Assembly (NCBI GenBank): GCA_013359265.1
Contig: JABWCD010000035.1
Span: 49,696 to 113,695 of the forward strand
DNA from: Candidatus Hydrogenedentota bacterium
GTDB lineage: Bacteria > Hydrogenedentota > Hydrogenedentia > Hydrogenedentales > SLHB01
Reading direction: 5' to 3'
DNA: 64,000 nucleotides
The position numbers and the translations under genes are program-made. Position 1 is the first letter of the stretch. Every line of letters begins with the position of its first letter. Below are positions 53,064-62,425 of this stretch, piece by piece. A model generated the notes under the pieces. That model was not told the origin of the DNA. It was given only the letters and a program-made list of their open reading frames with translations, and did no database searches.

Positions 53064-53951
53064 GGCGAATGCCTCCAGCACCGGCCGGGCAATCCATGCG
53101 TCGGGCTGTTTAATTCCGAAGATGTACGCAATGGTGGCCGCCGTTTGATACGTGTCGACGGGCGCGGAAATCTCTTTGCCTGCCGCGATTCCTGGCCCGG
53201 CAATAATCCACGGAATCTCAATTTCGTCCATCGTGCTGCCGCCGTGACTCTTGTTTTTTCCGCCGTGGTCGGAAACGACAAGCACAATGGTCCGATCCGC
53301 AATGCTTGAGTTGTCCACAGCTTTGAGGATTTGGCCGATGAGGCGGTCTGCCTTCTCTACGGCGACGTTGTACTCCGTCGAACGCCAACCCGTTTCGTGG
53401 CCGGCGTGATCGACGTGATCGAGGTGAACGAACAGGAACGCCGGTTTGTGTTCGAGAATGTATTCGGACGCGCGCTGCGCGGTCAGGTCTTCAGTTTTCG
53501 GGTTCGCAATGAAATCGACCAGGTCTCTTTCCAATAAACGGCCAAAACCATCCCAATGGTGCAATACCGCGATGTGCGCGTCGGGCCTCTGCTCGCGCAT
53601 AGCGGAAAAAATCGTGGGGAAAATACCGCCCGGGCCTTTGGCAACCGGCTCGATCTCGTGCTTGTCCGGCTGCCAGTCGTTCGATGTGACCCCATGCTGC
53701 TCCGGGCCCGCGCCCATGATCATGGACGCCCAATTCGAGCTGCTGCTCGTTGGCATCACCGCGCGCGCATGCATCGTATAGGCGCCGCGCCGCATCAGTG
53801 AGTCCAGGACAGGGGTTTCCGCCGCCTCGATACCGAACGGCGCCAACCCATCGACGCCAACGACAACTACGTGTTCGACACAGGCAACCTGAGCGCGAGC
53901 ACTGCACGCCGCGAGCAGGAGGATTAGGTACGCGCGTGACATGAACTTCAT
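53055..53951 (-). CDS. Secreted alkaline-phosphatase-superfamily phosphodiesterase/phosphatase
   Basis: This 298-residue protein is read from ATG 53951; upstream in-frame starts up to 53978 are possible. It has a signal peptide (FMSRAYLILLLAACSARA). The type I phosphodiesterase/nucleotide pyrophosphatase signature is VVVVGVDGLAP (first metal Asp D34), VMPTSSSSNWASMIMGAGPE (nucleophile Ser/Thr within PTSSS), then LFVHLDHVDHAGHETGW and VSDHGGKNKSHGG, the other metal ligands. No Cys/Ser-x-Pro-x-Arg sulfatase motif exists, so it is not a sulfatase. It probably hydrolyses phosphate esters outside the cytoplasm. Its 3' end overlaps udk by 9 bp. Confidence 0.88.
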   Translation of the reverse strand: MKFMSRAYLILLLAACSARAQVACVEHVVVVGVDGLAPFGIEAAETPVLDSLMRRGAYTMHARAVMPTSSSSNWASMIMGAGPEQHGVTSNDWQPDKHEIEPVAKGPGGIFPTIFSAMREQRPDAHIAVLHHWDGFGRLLERDLVDFIANPKTEDLTAQRASEYILEHKPAFLFVHLDHVDHAGHETGWRSTEYNVAVEKADRLIGQILKAVDNSSIADRTIVLVVSDHGGKNKSHGGSTMDEIEIPWIIAGPGIAAGKEISAPVDTYQTAATIAYIFGIKQPDAWIARPVLEAFASK

Positions 53952-53993
53952 CAGGGACCGCTCCATTCGGTTGACCAACCTGGCATTGGACTG

Positions 53994-55268
53994 TTAGGCC
54001 AATGTGAATTTCAGGAGATGGTAGTTCTTCTTTCCCGTTCGGACGACGGCGATGCGCGTTCCAACGAGCGCCGCATCCGTCAGCTTCGCGTCGTCCGCGG
54101 CGACCCGTTCGTTGTTGAGATACACCCCCCCACTCTGCACCAGCCGCCGAGCTTCGCCCTTACTCTTGAAGACGCCACATTCCACGAGCACCTCGACAAG
54201 AAGGCGATCGCCGGCCAGCGACGCGCGGGGAAGTTCCGTCGAGGGCACTTCGCTGAAAACGTCTTCGAGCGTCGCGTCGTCGAGTCCCGCAAGCGATCCG
54301 CCGAACATGGCCTGCGACGCATGAATCGCGTTCTCCAGTGCTTGCCGGCCGTGGACCATGTGCGTCACCTCTTCGGCGAGCCGTTTTTGGGCCGCGCGTT
54401 GATCGGGCCGATCGCGCAATTCCGTTTCCAGCGCAACGACTTCCTCTTGCGTAAGGAACGTGAATGAGCGCAGCCAGCGGGGCATGTCCGCGTCGGCCTG
54501 ATTGATCCAGAACTGATAGAACTTGTAGGGCGACGTGCGGCGCGCGTCCAGCCACACCGTGCCCGACTCGGTCTTTCCGAATTTTTCTCCGTCGGCTTTC
54601 TCGACAAGTGGGAACGTCAGGCCAAACGTCTCGGCCTGTTCGAGCCGTCGCGTCAGGTCCATACCGGCGACAATATTCCCCCATTGATCGCTGCCGCCGA
54701 TCTGGAGGCGACAGCCGTGTGTGCGGTAGAGATGAAGGAAGTCGTAGGCCTGCAACAACACGTACGAAAACTCGGTGTACGAAATGCCGTGGTCGCGGCC
54801 TTCGAGGCGTTGCTTCACGGCGTCGCGCATGAGCATTTGATTCACGGAGAAATGCTTGCCGATGTCGCGGAGAAACGGAATGTAGCCAATGGCGCGGAAC
54901 CAGTCGGCGTTGTTGAGCACGGCCGCGGCGTTGCTTCCGGAAAAGTCGAGGAAGCGCTCAAGTTGCGCGCGGATTCCGGCAAGGTTCCGTTCGATATCGT
55001 CGTCACTTAGCAGCGCGCGCTCTTCGGTCTTTTTCGGATCGCCAATCATGCCGGTTGCCCCGCCGACTACGGCAATGGGTTTGTGGCCGGCGCGCTGGAA
55101 TCGCATTAGGCCGAGTATCGGCAGCAGGCTTCCGATATGGAGACTGTCCGCAGTGGGATCGAACCCGCAATACACGGTAAAGCGATCCCGATCGATCTTC
55201 TCCGCCAACTCGGGATGCGTCATCTGATGGATGAGATTGCGCCAGGTCAGTTCTTCGTACAGGGACAA
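53994..55268 (-). CDS. tyrS: Tyrosyl-tRNA synthetase
   Basis: The 424-residue class I synthetase charges tRNA-Tyr, one of which is encoded at 63.4 kb. The start is a TTG at 55268, required because the conserved N-terminus (MSLYEELTWRNLIHQMT) begins there. Motifs are YCGFDPTADSLHIG (HIGS, 44-47), the tyrosine pocket LQIGGSDQWGNIVAG, and KFGKTESG for KMSKS. The C-terminal S4 RNA-binding domain is complete (RLVQSGGVYLNNERVAADDA). It belongs to the TyrRS bacterial group of normal length. The phosphodiesterase gene lies 42 bp downstream. Confidence 0.97.
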   Translation of the reverse strand: MSLYEELTWRNLIHQMTHPELAEKIDRDRFTVYCGFDPTADSLHIGSLLPILGLMRFQRAGHKPIAVVGGATGMIGDPKKTEERALLSDDDIERNLAGIRAQLERFLDFSGSNAAAVLNNADWFRAIGYIPFLRDIGKHFSVNQMLMRDAVKQRLEGRDHGISYTEFSYVLLQAYDFLHLYRTHGCRLQIGGSDQWGNIVAGMDLTRRLEQAETFGLTFPLVEKADGEKFGKTESGTVWLDARRTSPYKFYQFWINQADADMPRWLRSFTFLTQEEVVALETELRDRPDQRAAQKRLAEEVTHMVHGRQALENAIHASQAMFGGSLAGLDDATLEDVFSEVPSTELPRASLAGDRLLVEVLVECGVFKSKGEARRLVQSGGVYLNNERVAADDAKLTDAALVGTRIAVVRTGKKNYHLLKFTLA

Positions 55269-55485
55269 ATCGGTACCTACTTTCTACGTGGAAACGGCGG
55301 CCAGTGTTGCCGCGGGAACAGGCACGGACGTACACGGACGCAATACCATGGAAACTGTAAAAATGGTAGCACCGCGTTGGCTTTGTTGCAAAGAACGGTT
55401 GTGCAATTCGAACGCATTTGCTAGCGTTGTTGTGGGCCTGTGAAGACGTGCAAGGGACGAGTCTCAACCAATCGGGAGTAGCACC

Positions 55486-55878
55486 ATGAAACGCATGCAT
55501 CTGTTCCGCACCGTCATTGCAGCCGTGGCCGTCTGTTTGCTGGCTTCGGGATGTCCCGACGGCGCACTCGGTACCTTCGATCTGTACATCATCAACGCAA
55601 CGAACAATCGAACTATTGGGCTGGTAGGTCTAGACAATCATGAGGACCCAGCAAAGGAACTGGTGGACGTGTTGGACGAAAACATCCCACCGGACACCAT
55701 GCGAAAGTTGACGCCGTCGGTGCTTGTTTACGGTGACGAGAGCGGTTCCGTTCAAATTGGCATCGTGAACGTCGGGTTCGAGAGCATCGGCGATGTCCCT
55801 CTCGGCCCGGAAGCGGTAGCGATTCTGGTCGAAGACGATGGCGAAGACGTTTCGCTGCGGCTAATCGAAGTGCAGTGA
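55486..55878 (+). CDS. Small lipoprotein (130 aa), first gene of an overlapping trio
   Basis: ATG 55486 is preceded by GGGAG. The lipoprotein signal ends in LASGC (VAVCLLASGCPDG), so the mature protein is lipid-anchored. The rest is one beta-rich domain (FDLYIINATNNRTIGLVGLD, VLVYGDESGSVQIGIVNVGF, VAILVEDDGEDVSLRLIE) without a recognised family. Its stop codon overlaps the GTG start of the SGNH hydrolase gene (GTGA), which indicates translational coupling. Confidence 0.8.
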   Translation: MKRMHLFRTVIAAVAVCLLASGCPDGALGTFDLYIINATNNRTIGLVGLDNHEDPAKELVDVLDENIPPDTMRKLTPSVLVYGDESGSVQIGIVNVGFESIGDVPLGPEAVAILVEDDGEDVSLRLIEVQ

Positions 55879-56900
55879 CGATACGTCGTCACACGCCATC
55901 GAACCTGGTGAGACGTCGGCGACCGCTACTTCAAGGTGCGGCCGTGTGCGCAATAACGGCCGCGCTTTTCGTACTCGGCGCGGAGATTCTGCTGCGCCTC
56001 GCATTTCCACAAGTTGTCATGTTTCCTCGGTGGGAATCGTCGCGCGAATACGGGGTCGTCCTTCCAAGAAGCGCAACGATGGTGCACAAGCGGCCGGGAC
56101 GCTGGGAGTTTCGATACACCATCAACGAGGACCGGTGCCGTGGACCGCGCGTTCCCCGAAAGGTAAATGCCGCCGTGCAAACGGTTGTCACACTCGGCGA
56201 CTCGTACACGATGGGCATGGGTGTGAACGATGGCGAGGAGTACCCGGCCGTGTTGGCCCGGGAATTGGGCGAAACCTATCGCGTCCTCAATTGTGGTTCA
56301 CCCGGATGGGGGCTGACGCAGGAGATTCGCCGATTCTATGAATTCGCGCTCGATTATTCGCCTAACGTCGTCATTCTCCAATTTTGCGCCAACGACCCGG
56401 ACGACGGCCAGCGCGACAAAGTGACGCGTTTCACGCAAGGCAGTTTCGTATTCGAACCGACGCGGCACAGGCCAAACACCGTGTTTAATGCGTTGTCAAG
56501 CTGCCGGGTGGTGCAGTCGAGTCAATTGTACGCGCTGGTGCGGGGCTGGTACGAGTCGCGGCGCGAAAGCGGGCGTGTGCGCGCAGAATTGGTATCGAGG
56601 GCCGAAGCGGACTACACAACACTACTCGAGGCCTTCGCGCGAAACCTGAATTCGCGTGGGATACGCCTGTTCCTGATCAGCGTGAATGGCCAACTCGACG
56701 AATTTCAGGCGATTCGTGCGGCGGTGCATGACTTGCACGGCGGCGGCGCGTTGCAGTACGTCGAGGCCGCCGATTGGTTGAAAGGCGCCGCCGATCGCGA
56801 ATCGCCCGAGGGCCATCGCTGGGGCGCCGCCGCGCATGCTACACTGGGCCGCGAGTTGGCAAAGGTTGTCCGCGATTCGGACACGGCGCATACACAATGA
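55875..56900 (+). CDS. SGNH/GDSL hydrolase, membrane-anchored
   Basis: The 341-residue protein starts with GTG 55875, overlapping the previous stop. One N-terminal membrane helix (GAAVCAITAALFVLGAEILL) is followed by an SGNH fold: TLGDSYTMGMGVNDGEEYPA (nucleophile S110), LNCGSPGWGLTQEIRRFYEF (the G block) and VVILQFCANDPDD (the N block). The C-terminal dyad region is SPEGHRWGAAAHATLGR, where D usually precedes the His. Related enzymes remove acetyl or other acyl groups from polysaccharides or lipids. It is exposed to the periplasm. Its stop overlaps the ATG of the radical SAM gene. Confidence 0.88.
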   Translation: MTIRRHTPSNLVRRRRPLLQGAAVCAITAALFVLGAEILLRLAFPQVVMFPRWESSREYGVVLPRSATMVHKRPGRWEFRYTINEDRCRGPRVPRKVNAAVQTVVTLGDSYTMGMGVNDGEEYPAVLARELGETYRVLNCGSPGWGLTQEIRRFYEFALDYSPNVVILQFCANDPDDGQRDKVTRFTQGSFVFEPTRHRPNTVFNALSSCRVVQSSQLYALVRGWYESRRESGRVRAELVSRAEADYTTLLEAFARNLNSRGIRLFLISVNGQLDEFQAIRAAVHDLHGGGALQYVEAADWLKGAADRESPEGHRWGAAAHATLGRELAKVVRDSDTAHTQ

Positions 56901-58228
56901 GCACGATCAGTCTTACACGAAACAGCACCGCGGTGCGGCGCGGCTTTCACGTCATGACCAAGGCCACGGGGCCGATCTGCAACCTCGAGTGCAAGTACTG
57001 CTACTACCTTGAAAAGGAAAAGCTCTACCCCGACACGAAAGTCTGGGGCATGACTAACGAGACGCTCGAGTCGTACGTGCGGCAGTACATCGAATCGCAG
57101 GACGTGCCGGACATTAATTTTGCGTGGCAGGGCGGCGAGCCAACGATCTTGGGCGTCGATTTTTTCCGCAAGGCCGTCGAACTTCAAAAGAAGTACGCGA
57201 ACGGAAAAACGATTACAAACGCTTTGCAGACGAACGGCACATTGTTGGATGACGAATGGTGCGCGTTTCTCGCGGAGAACCAGTTTTTGATCGGGCTGTC
57301 GATCGATGGTCCACGCGCCATTCACGACGAGTACCGCGTGGACAAGGGCGGCCGCTCGTCGTTCGATCGGGTGATGCGCGGACTCGAGTTCTTGAAGAAG
57401 CATAAGGTCGAGTTCAATACACTGACTTGCGTGCACCGCGCGAACCAGAACAAGCCAATCGAAGTCTATCGCTTTCTGAAGGACATCGGCAGCCGGTACA
57501 TGCAGTTCATCCCGATTGTCGAGCGCACCGCCGACGCGCCGGAAACGCTGAAACTTGTTCAGCCCGATTACGAGGGGGATGCACGCCTATCGTATTGGTC
57601 GGTGCGCCCGCTTGCCTATGGAAAGTTTCTGTCCGCGATCTTTGACGAATGGGTCCGAAAAGACGTTGGCCGTTACTTTGTGCAGATATTCGACGTGGCA
57701 CTGCAAGCCTGGGTCGGCATGGAGCCCGGCCTATGCGTGTTCGCGGAGACTTGCGGCAACGCGCTCGTCATGGAACACAACGGCGATCTGTATTCATGCG
57801 ACCACTACGTGTACCCCGACTTCAAAGTCGGCAACATCAATGACGCGCCCCTTGGCGAATTGGTCCATTCAGCTCCGCAGGCGGCGTTCGGCGAGGCGAA
57901 GAAATCGACGTTGCCGAAATATTGCATCGAGTGCGAGGTGCGGTTTGCGTGCAACGGCGAATGCCCGAAGCACCGTTTCATCGAGACACCCGACGGCGAA
58001 CCGGGATTGAACTACCTCTGCGCGGGATACAAGCACTTCTTCAACCACATCGACCCGTACATGAAATTCATGGCGGGTGAACTGCGGGCGCAACGCCCCG
58101 CGGCTAACGTAATGCGGTATGTCGCGGTCGATTCCGGATTGACCGCCACCGCGCAAACCGTCTCGCCCAACGCGGCGTGTCCCTGCGGGAGCGGGAAGAA
58201 ATACAAGAGGTGCTGCGGCGCGGCGTAA
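56897..58228 (+). CDS. Radical SAM anaerobic sulfatase-maturase-type enzyme (SPASM) with SEC-C tail
   Basis: The 443-residue enzyme starts at ATG 56897, overlapping the preceding stop (ATGA). It binds the SAM cluster via C28-x3-C32-x2-C35 (CNLECKYCYYLEKEK), has the family motif FAWQGGEPTILG, and carries a SPASM region with two further cluster cysteine groups (CVFAETCGNALVMEHNGDLY, CIECEVRFACNGECPKHR). The C-terminal 20 residues form a SEC-C zinc motif (ACPCGSGKKYKRCCG). This is the anSME family, which oxidises Cys or Ser to formylglycine in sulfatases in anaerobic-type systems. No sulfatase lies in the window, so it must act in trans or on another peptide. It is the third gene of a tightly overlapping trio. 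Confidence 0.93.
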   Translation: MSTISLTRNSTAVRRGFHVMTKATGPICNLECKYCYYLEKEKLYPDTKVWGMTNETLESYVRQYIESQDVPDINFAWQGGEPTILGVDFFRKAVELQKKYANGKTITNALQTNGTLLDDEWCAFLAENQFLIGLSIDGPRAIHDEYRVDKGGRSSFDRVMRGLEFLKKHKVEFNTLTCVHRANQNKPIEVYRFLKDIGSRYMQFIPIVERTADAPETLKLVQPDYEGDARLSYWSVRPLAYGKFLSAIFDEWVRKDVGRYFVQIFDVALQAWVGMEPGLCVFAETCGNALVMEHNGDLYSCDHYVYPDFKVGNINDAPLGELVHSAPQAAFGEAKKSTLPKYCIECEVRFACNGECPKHRFIETPDGEPGLNYLCAGYKHFFNHIDPYMKFMAGELRAQRPAANVMRYVAVDSGLTATAQTVSPNAACPCGSGKKYKRCCGAA

Positions 58229-58384
58229 ACCATGCTGCGTTGGCACGATTCTCGTCCTGTCCTACACACGCCCACATGCATTACCCGTTTGACTCGCCGG
58301 TCGCGCCGTGCCAGTATAGTGGTCCGCCGCAAATTGCAGTACGCAGTGTTGCGCGCCCGGGAATCTGCGTTGGGGAGCGCCCTC

Positions 58385-61300
58385 ATGACTCATCTCGCCC
58401 GTCAAGCAAGCCGTTCTCTCCTGTTCCACGTACTCCTAATTGCGTCGGCAATACCCTCGTTCGCGCAGCCGGAGCGCGTCGTCAACGGCGGGTTCGAACA
58501 AGACAGCGCGGGCTGGTTTTTCTCCGGCGGATCGATTCAGACCGGCTCCGTTCACTCGGGCGCTAAGTGCGCCGTCCTCGGCGGCGCCAACAATAACTTC
58601 GACTACTTCTATCAGGACATTACGATCCCCAGCGATGCGAGCGCCGCCACCCTCACATATTGGTGGAACGTCACCACGAACGAATCAGGGGCGACCGTAT
58701 ACGACCGGCTGCACGCGTCTGTGCGGACCATCAAGAACGAGGAACTGCTGACGGTCGGGCTATTGACGAACGTCAATGCGGGCGCGGTTTTTCAACAAAG
58801 CGCTGCGTTCAGTCTGATCGCATACAAGGGGCAGACGGTCCGCGTCACGTTTCGATCGGAAACAGACTTCACATTGCCGACCACGTTTCGTCTCGATGAC
58901 ATTAGCTTGCAGGTCACGATCCCGAGTCCGGCGCCGGACATTCGCATCGCGCCCGGCACGATTTATCCGATCAGCGCATCGCAGAAGGCCGCACCCGCGC
59001 CCACGGCAAGCAACGTCATCAAACCAACGCGTACGGTCCTGGGTCCGAGTTCCGACCCGAACACAATCGCGGTCAAATTCCGTGACGGTCAAACGATCCG
59101 TGCGCGGAACGGCCGCCTCACCGATTTGGGGACCAATTCGTTGGCTTCCGCGACGCAAACGCTCGCGAAGTTCGGCTCGGGCACGTGGTCGCGCGTAGAT
59201 GCATTGCCGGAGGAAACGATCGACGACATGCGGGCGGCTGCCGAACGCCGGTTGGGCAAAAGGCTGCCCGACCTGAATCTGCAGTTCGACCTTCACCTGC
59301 CGCCGGGCGTCGACGCCGCGGCCGCAATCGATGCGCTTAACGCACTCGATATCGTCGAGCTGGCGCAGCCGGTGCCCTTGCCGCAAGAACTGCCCTCGAC
59401 CACGTCCCGCAAAGGGATAGCGCCCGAGCCGCCGCCGGTGCCCGGCGACTTCACGGCCAACCAGGGCTATCTCAATTCCGCGCCGGACGGCGTTTCCGCA
59501 AAAGACGTTTGGCAACAGGTGGGTACCCGCGGCGCCGGCGTAAAGGTCGTCGATATCGAGTACGTGTTCAACGAAAACCATCAGGACCTGCCAGTAATTC
59601 AAATCGTCGGCGTCACGCCAGTCGATCCGGGATATGGCACGGACCATGCCACCGCAGTGTTGGGCGAAATCTGCTCGGAAGACAACGGCTTCGGCACAAC
59701 CGGCATCGCGCCCGAAGCCCAGGTGATGTTCTGCGGCGCGTTCGACGGATCGTACACGTTGAGCCGCGCGCTGACCGACGCGACCAACGCATTAAGTCCC
59801 GGCGACATCATTCTCATCGAGCAGCAGATCGACGGCCCGGGATCGAGTGGCAGCGACTATGTTCCGGTGGAATGGTATAAGCCGTATTATGATCGCATCG
59901 TCACGGCGGTGGGATTGGGCATCATTGTCGTCGAAGCAGGCGCGAATGGTTACCACAATTTGGACGATCCCATCTTCAGCACCGGGAACAACGGGCACTG
60001 GCCGTTCCTGCCGCAGAACAATTCGGGCGCCATCCTGGTGGGAGCGGGCGCCGCGCCGCCGGCGTTTGGGGGCGATACGAGTCCGCGCTCACGTCTCGAC
60101 TATTCGAGCTACGGCTCGCGTGTGGATGTGCAGGGCTGGGGCTATAACGTGATGACAACCGGCTACGGCGGCTACTACAGCGCGGAAGGCGTGAACCTGT
60201 ATTACACGGCCGGGTTCAGCGGCACCTCGAGCGCGTCGCCGATTGTCACTGGCGCGGTCGCTTTGGTCCAGTCCGCATATAAGGCGGACATGGGGACCGT
60301 CCTGTCGCCGGGGCAGATGCGGCAGTTGTTGAAGGACACGGGCACGCCGCAACAAAGCGGCGAGTTCCCCTTCACCCAACACATCGGTCCCCTTCCCAAT
60401 GCGCTTGCGGCGATCGAGGCCGCACTGGCCGAGCCCGAGCGGGATGAGTTTGTGATCTACAACGACGGCAGCGTTCCGCTGTCCATTACTGGAATTGCTC
60501 CCGATTCTGCGGCGCCCTGGATTCAATGGTCGCCACAGGCGCCGTTCGATGTGCCACCAACGGACAACGTCATGGTCACCGTCACGATTGACTGGGGCCT
60601 CGCACCGTCGGGTGAAACTACGAGGCGCTTGCTGGTATCGAGTAACGACACCGGCGCGAGCCCGTATCCCGGAGCGGTCTTCGTGACCGCCACCAACACT
60701 GGTGAGAGCGTTTCGAAACCGGGAACGCCCGCGGGTGAATCCGCGCCAACAGTGAATACGAACTACATGTACACGACGACCGGCGCGGTCTCGAGCCACG
60801 GGCATACCGTCGAATACGAGTTTGATTGGGGCGATGGCACCACATCTGGTTGGTCAACGCAAACGTCGGCGTCGCATGCATGGTCCACGTTGGGCCAGAA
60901 GTCCGTAACGGTGACGGCGCGGTGCCAACAACACACAAACATCTCGAACGAATCCGATATCAAGACCGTCACCGTTGAACCGGTCGAGACAATCTCGCAG
61001 CCCGGCGCGCCGACCGGTACGCTGGTTCCCGCGCCGAACGTGAACTACGCCTATACAACGACGGGCTCGACATCCAATCTTGGGCACGAGATCGAGTATC
61101 AATTCAGTTGGGGCGACGGCAGCACATCCGATTGGAGCGCGTCGAAGAGCGCTTCTCACGCGTGGACCACGCTCGGCCAGAAGTCAATTACCGTGACCGC
61201 ACGCTGCAAACCGCACCCGGACAAATCGAACACGTCTGCGGCGACCATCGTCGAAGTGACGCCGCCGGAGACTATCTCGGTGCCGGGCGCCCCGGCGGGA

Positions 61301-62404
61301 GAACTTGCGCCGTCCATCAATTGGAACTACACGTACACGACGACGGGCGCGACGTCCGGTTTCGGGCACGAGCTCGAATACCAGTTCGCATGGGGAGACG
61401 GCACAACGTCCGCGTGGTCCACGAGCAAAAGCGCGTCACATGCGTGGGCATCGATCGGTTCGAAATCCGTCTCCGTGACCGCGCGTTGCAAGCAGCACAC
61501 CGAACGTTCGAATACATCGGATATGACCGTTGTGCAAGTAAACGCGAATGAGCGGGTCACGCAACCGGGACCGCCTCAGGGAATGACGGAAACGCCCACG
61601 GGCGTTTCCCAAGCCTATTCAACGACGGGTGCGGTGTCGAACCTCGGGCACGAACTTGAATACCAATTCTACTGGAGCGACGGATCGGTGTCGCCGTGGT
61701 CGCCGGCCACCAACGCGTCTCACGCGTGGAACACACCCGGCACGAAGAACGTCGCTGTGACGGCGCGCTGCATGCTGCACACGGACAAGACCGAGAGTTC
61801 CGACCTTCTGCAGGTATCGGTCGTGCAGGGCGAAAGCGTATCGCAGCCCGGTACGCCATCGGGCCAAAGTTCGCCATTGCGAAACCAGCTCTACACGTAC
61901 ACGACCACGGCATCGACGTCGAGCCTTGGGCACGCGGTCGAGTACCGGTTCAATTGGGGCGACGGGTCTTCGTCTGAATGGTCGACTTCGCTTTCCGCGT
62001 CTCACGCGTGGTCGTCCGTCGGGGAAAAGCTCGTGACCGTCGATGCGCGCTGCCAACAACACCCTGAGATTACATCGACGTCCCCGCCGAAGGAGATCAG
62101 CGTGCAATCCGGGTCGTTACGTGTTGTCTGGCCGAACGGCGGCGAATCGTGGCCGATGGGGACCAAGAAAAGAGTGAAATGGAAGACCGGTGAAGCCGGG
62201 TGCGCCAAAGTACAAATCGAACTATGGCGCGACGGGGCATTCTTCGCGCTGATCAAGACCAAGACCGATAACGACGGAAAGCAGAAATGCGAACTACCGG
62301 CGGCCGCAACGCCGGGACCGAATTACACCGTCCGCATTGTCTGCCGATCCGATTCGGACAATTGGGACATGAGCAACGCGCCGTTCACCGTGCAGGCGAA
62401 GTAA
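58385..62404 (+). CDS. Secreted subtilisin-like (S8) protease with five PKD-like repeats and KNH-like tail
   Basis: This 1339-residue protein starts at ATG 58385 (GGGAG upstream), chosen because a signal peptide (SLLFHVLLIASAIPSFAQ) follows directly. A CBM-like jelly-roll (30-180, ERVVNGGFEQDSAGWFFSGG) precedes a pro-region and the S8 catalytic domain: D390 (KVVDIEYVF), H421 (GTDHATAVLGEI), N521 (VEAGANG) and S615 (FSGTSSASPIVTGAVAL). After a short beta domain come five tandem repeats of exactly 94 residues (776-1245) with EYEFDWGDGTTSGWST type PKD-like sheets. A KNH-like module closes the protein (WPNGGESWPMGTKKRVKW), almost like that at the left edge of the window. It should act extracellularly; substrates are unknown. 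Confidence 0.92.
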   Translation: MTHLARQASRSLLFHVLLIASAIPSFAQPERVVNGGFEQDSAGWFFSGGSIQTGSVHSGAKCAVLGGANNNFDYFYQDITIPSDASAATLTYWWNVTTNESGATVYDRLHASVRTIKNEELLTVGLLTNVNAGAVFQQSAAFSLIAYKGQTVRVTFRSETDFTLPTTFRLDDISLQVTIPSPAPDIRIAPGTIYPISASQKAAPAPTASNVIKPTRTVLGPSSDPNTIAVKFRDGQTIRARNGRLTDLGTNSLASATQTLAKFGSGTWSRVDALPEETIDDMRAAAERRLGKRLPDLNLQFDLHLPPGVDAAAAIDALNALDIVELAQPVPLPQELPSTTSRKGIAPEPPPVPGDFTANQGYLNSAPDGVSAKDVWQQVGTRGAGVKVVDIEYVFNENHQDLPVIQIVGVTPVDPGYGTDHATAVLGEICSEDNGFGTTGIAPEAQVMFCGAFDGSYTLSRALTDATNALSPGDIILIEQQIDGPGSSGSDYVPVEWYKPYYDRIVTAVGLGIIVVEAGANGYHNLDDPIFSTGNNGHWPFLPQNNSGAILVGAGAAPPAFGGDTSPRSRLDYSSYGSRVDVQGWGYNVMTTGYGGYYSAEGVNLYYTAGFSGTSSASPIVTGAVALVQSAYKADMGTVLSPGQMRQLLKDTGTPQQSGEFPFTQHIGPLPNALAAIEAALAEPERDEFVIYNDGSVPLSITGIAPDSAAPWIQWSPQAPFDVPPTDNVMVTVTIDWGLAPSGETTRRLLVSSNDTGASPYPGAVFVTATNTGESVSKPGTPAGESAPTVNTNYMYTTTGAVSSHGHTVEYEFDWGDGTTSGWSTQTSASHAWSTLGQKSVTVTARCQQHTNISNESDIKTVTVEPVETISQPGAPTGTLVPAPNVNYAYTTTGSTSNLGHEIEYQFSWGDGSTSDWSASKSASHAWTTLGQKSITVTARCKPHPDKSNTSAATIVEVTPPETISVPGAPAGELAPSINWNYTYTTTGATSGFGHELEYQFAWGDGTTSAWSTSKSASHAWASIGSKSVSVTARCKQHTERSNTSDMTVVQVNANERVTQPGPPQGMTETPTGVSQAYSTTGAVSNLGHELEYQFYWSDGSVSPWSPATNASHAWNTPGTKNVAVTARCMLHTDKTESSDLLQVSVVQGESVSQPGTPSGQSSPLRNQLYTYTTTASTSSLGHAVEYRFNWGDGSSSEWSTSLSASHAWSSVGEKLVTVDARCQQHPEITSTSPPKEISVQSGSLRVVWPNGGESWPMGTKKRVKWKTGEAGCAKVQIELWRDGAFFALIKTKTDNDGKQKCELPAAATPGPNYTVRIVCRSDSDNWDMSNAPFTVQAK
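60710..62110 (+). repeat. Five in-frame tandem repeats of 282 bp (PKD-like)
   Basis: Units start at 60710, 60992, 61274, 61556 and 61838, each exactly 282 bp, all starting with a V/I-S/T-x-PG-x-P motif and containing the invariant SHAW block. They encode the PKD-like domains of the protease. Confidence 0.9.
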
Positions 62405-62425
62405 CGGCGGTCGAGCGCCAGTCCA

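Noticed and set aside
53055..53951. Possible sulfatase partner for the radical SAM maturase
   Set aside because: The protein belongs to the alkaline phosphatase superfamily but lacks the Cys/Ser-x-Pro-x-Arg motif needed for formylglycine formation.
55365..55382. T-box-like sequence (atggtagcaccgcg) upstream of the lipoprotein gene
   Set aside because: It matches 12 of 14 bases of the T-box core but lies on the plus strand, pointing away from tyrS, and has no specifier stem or terminator/antiterminator pair.
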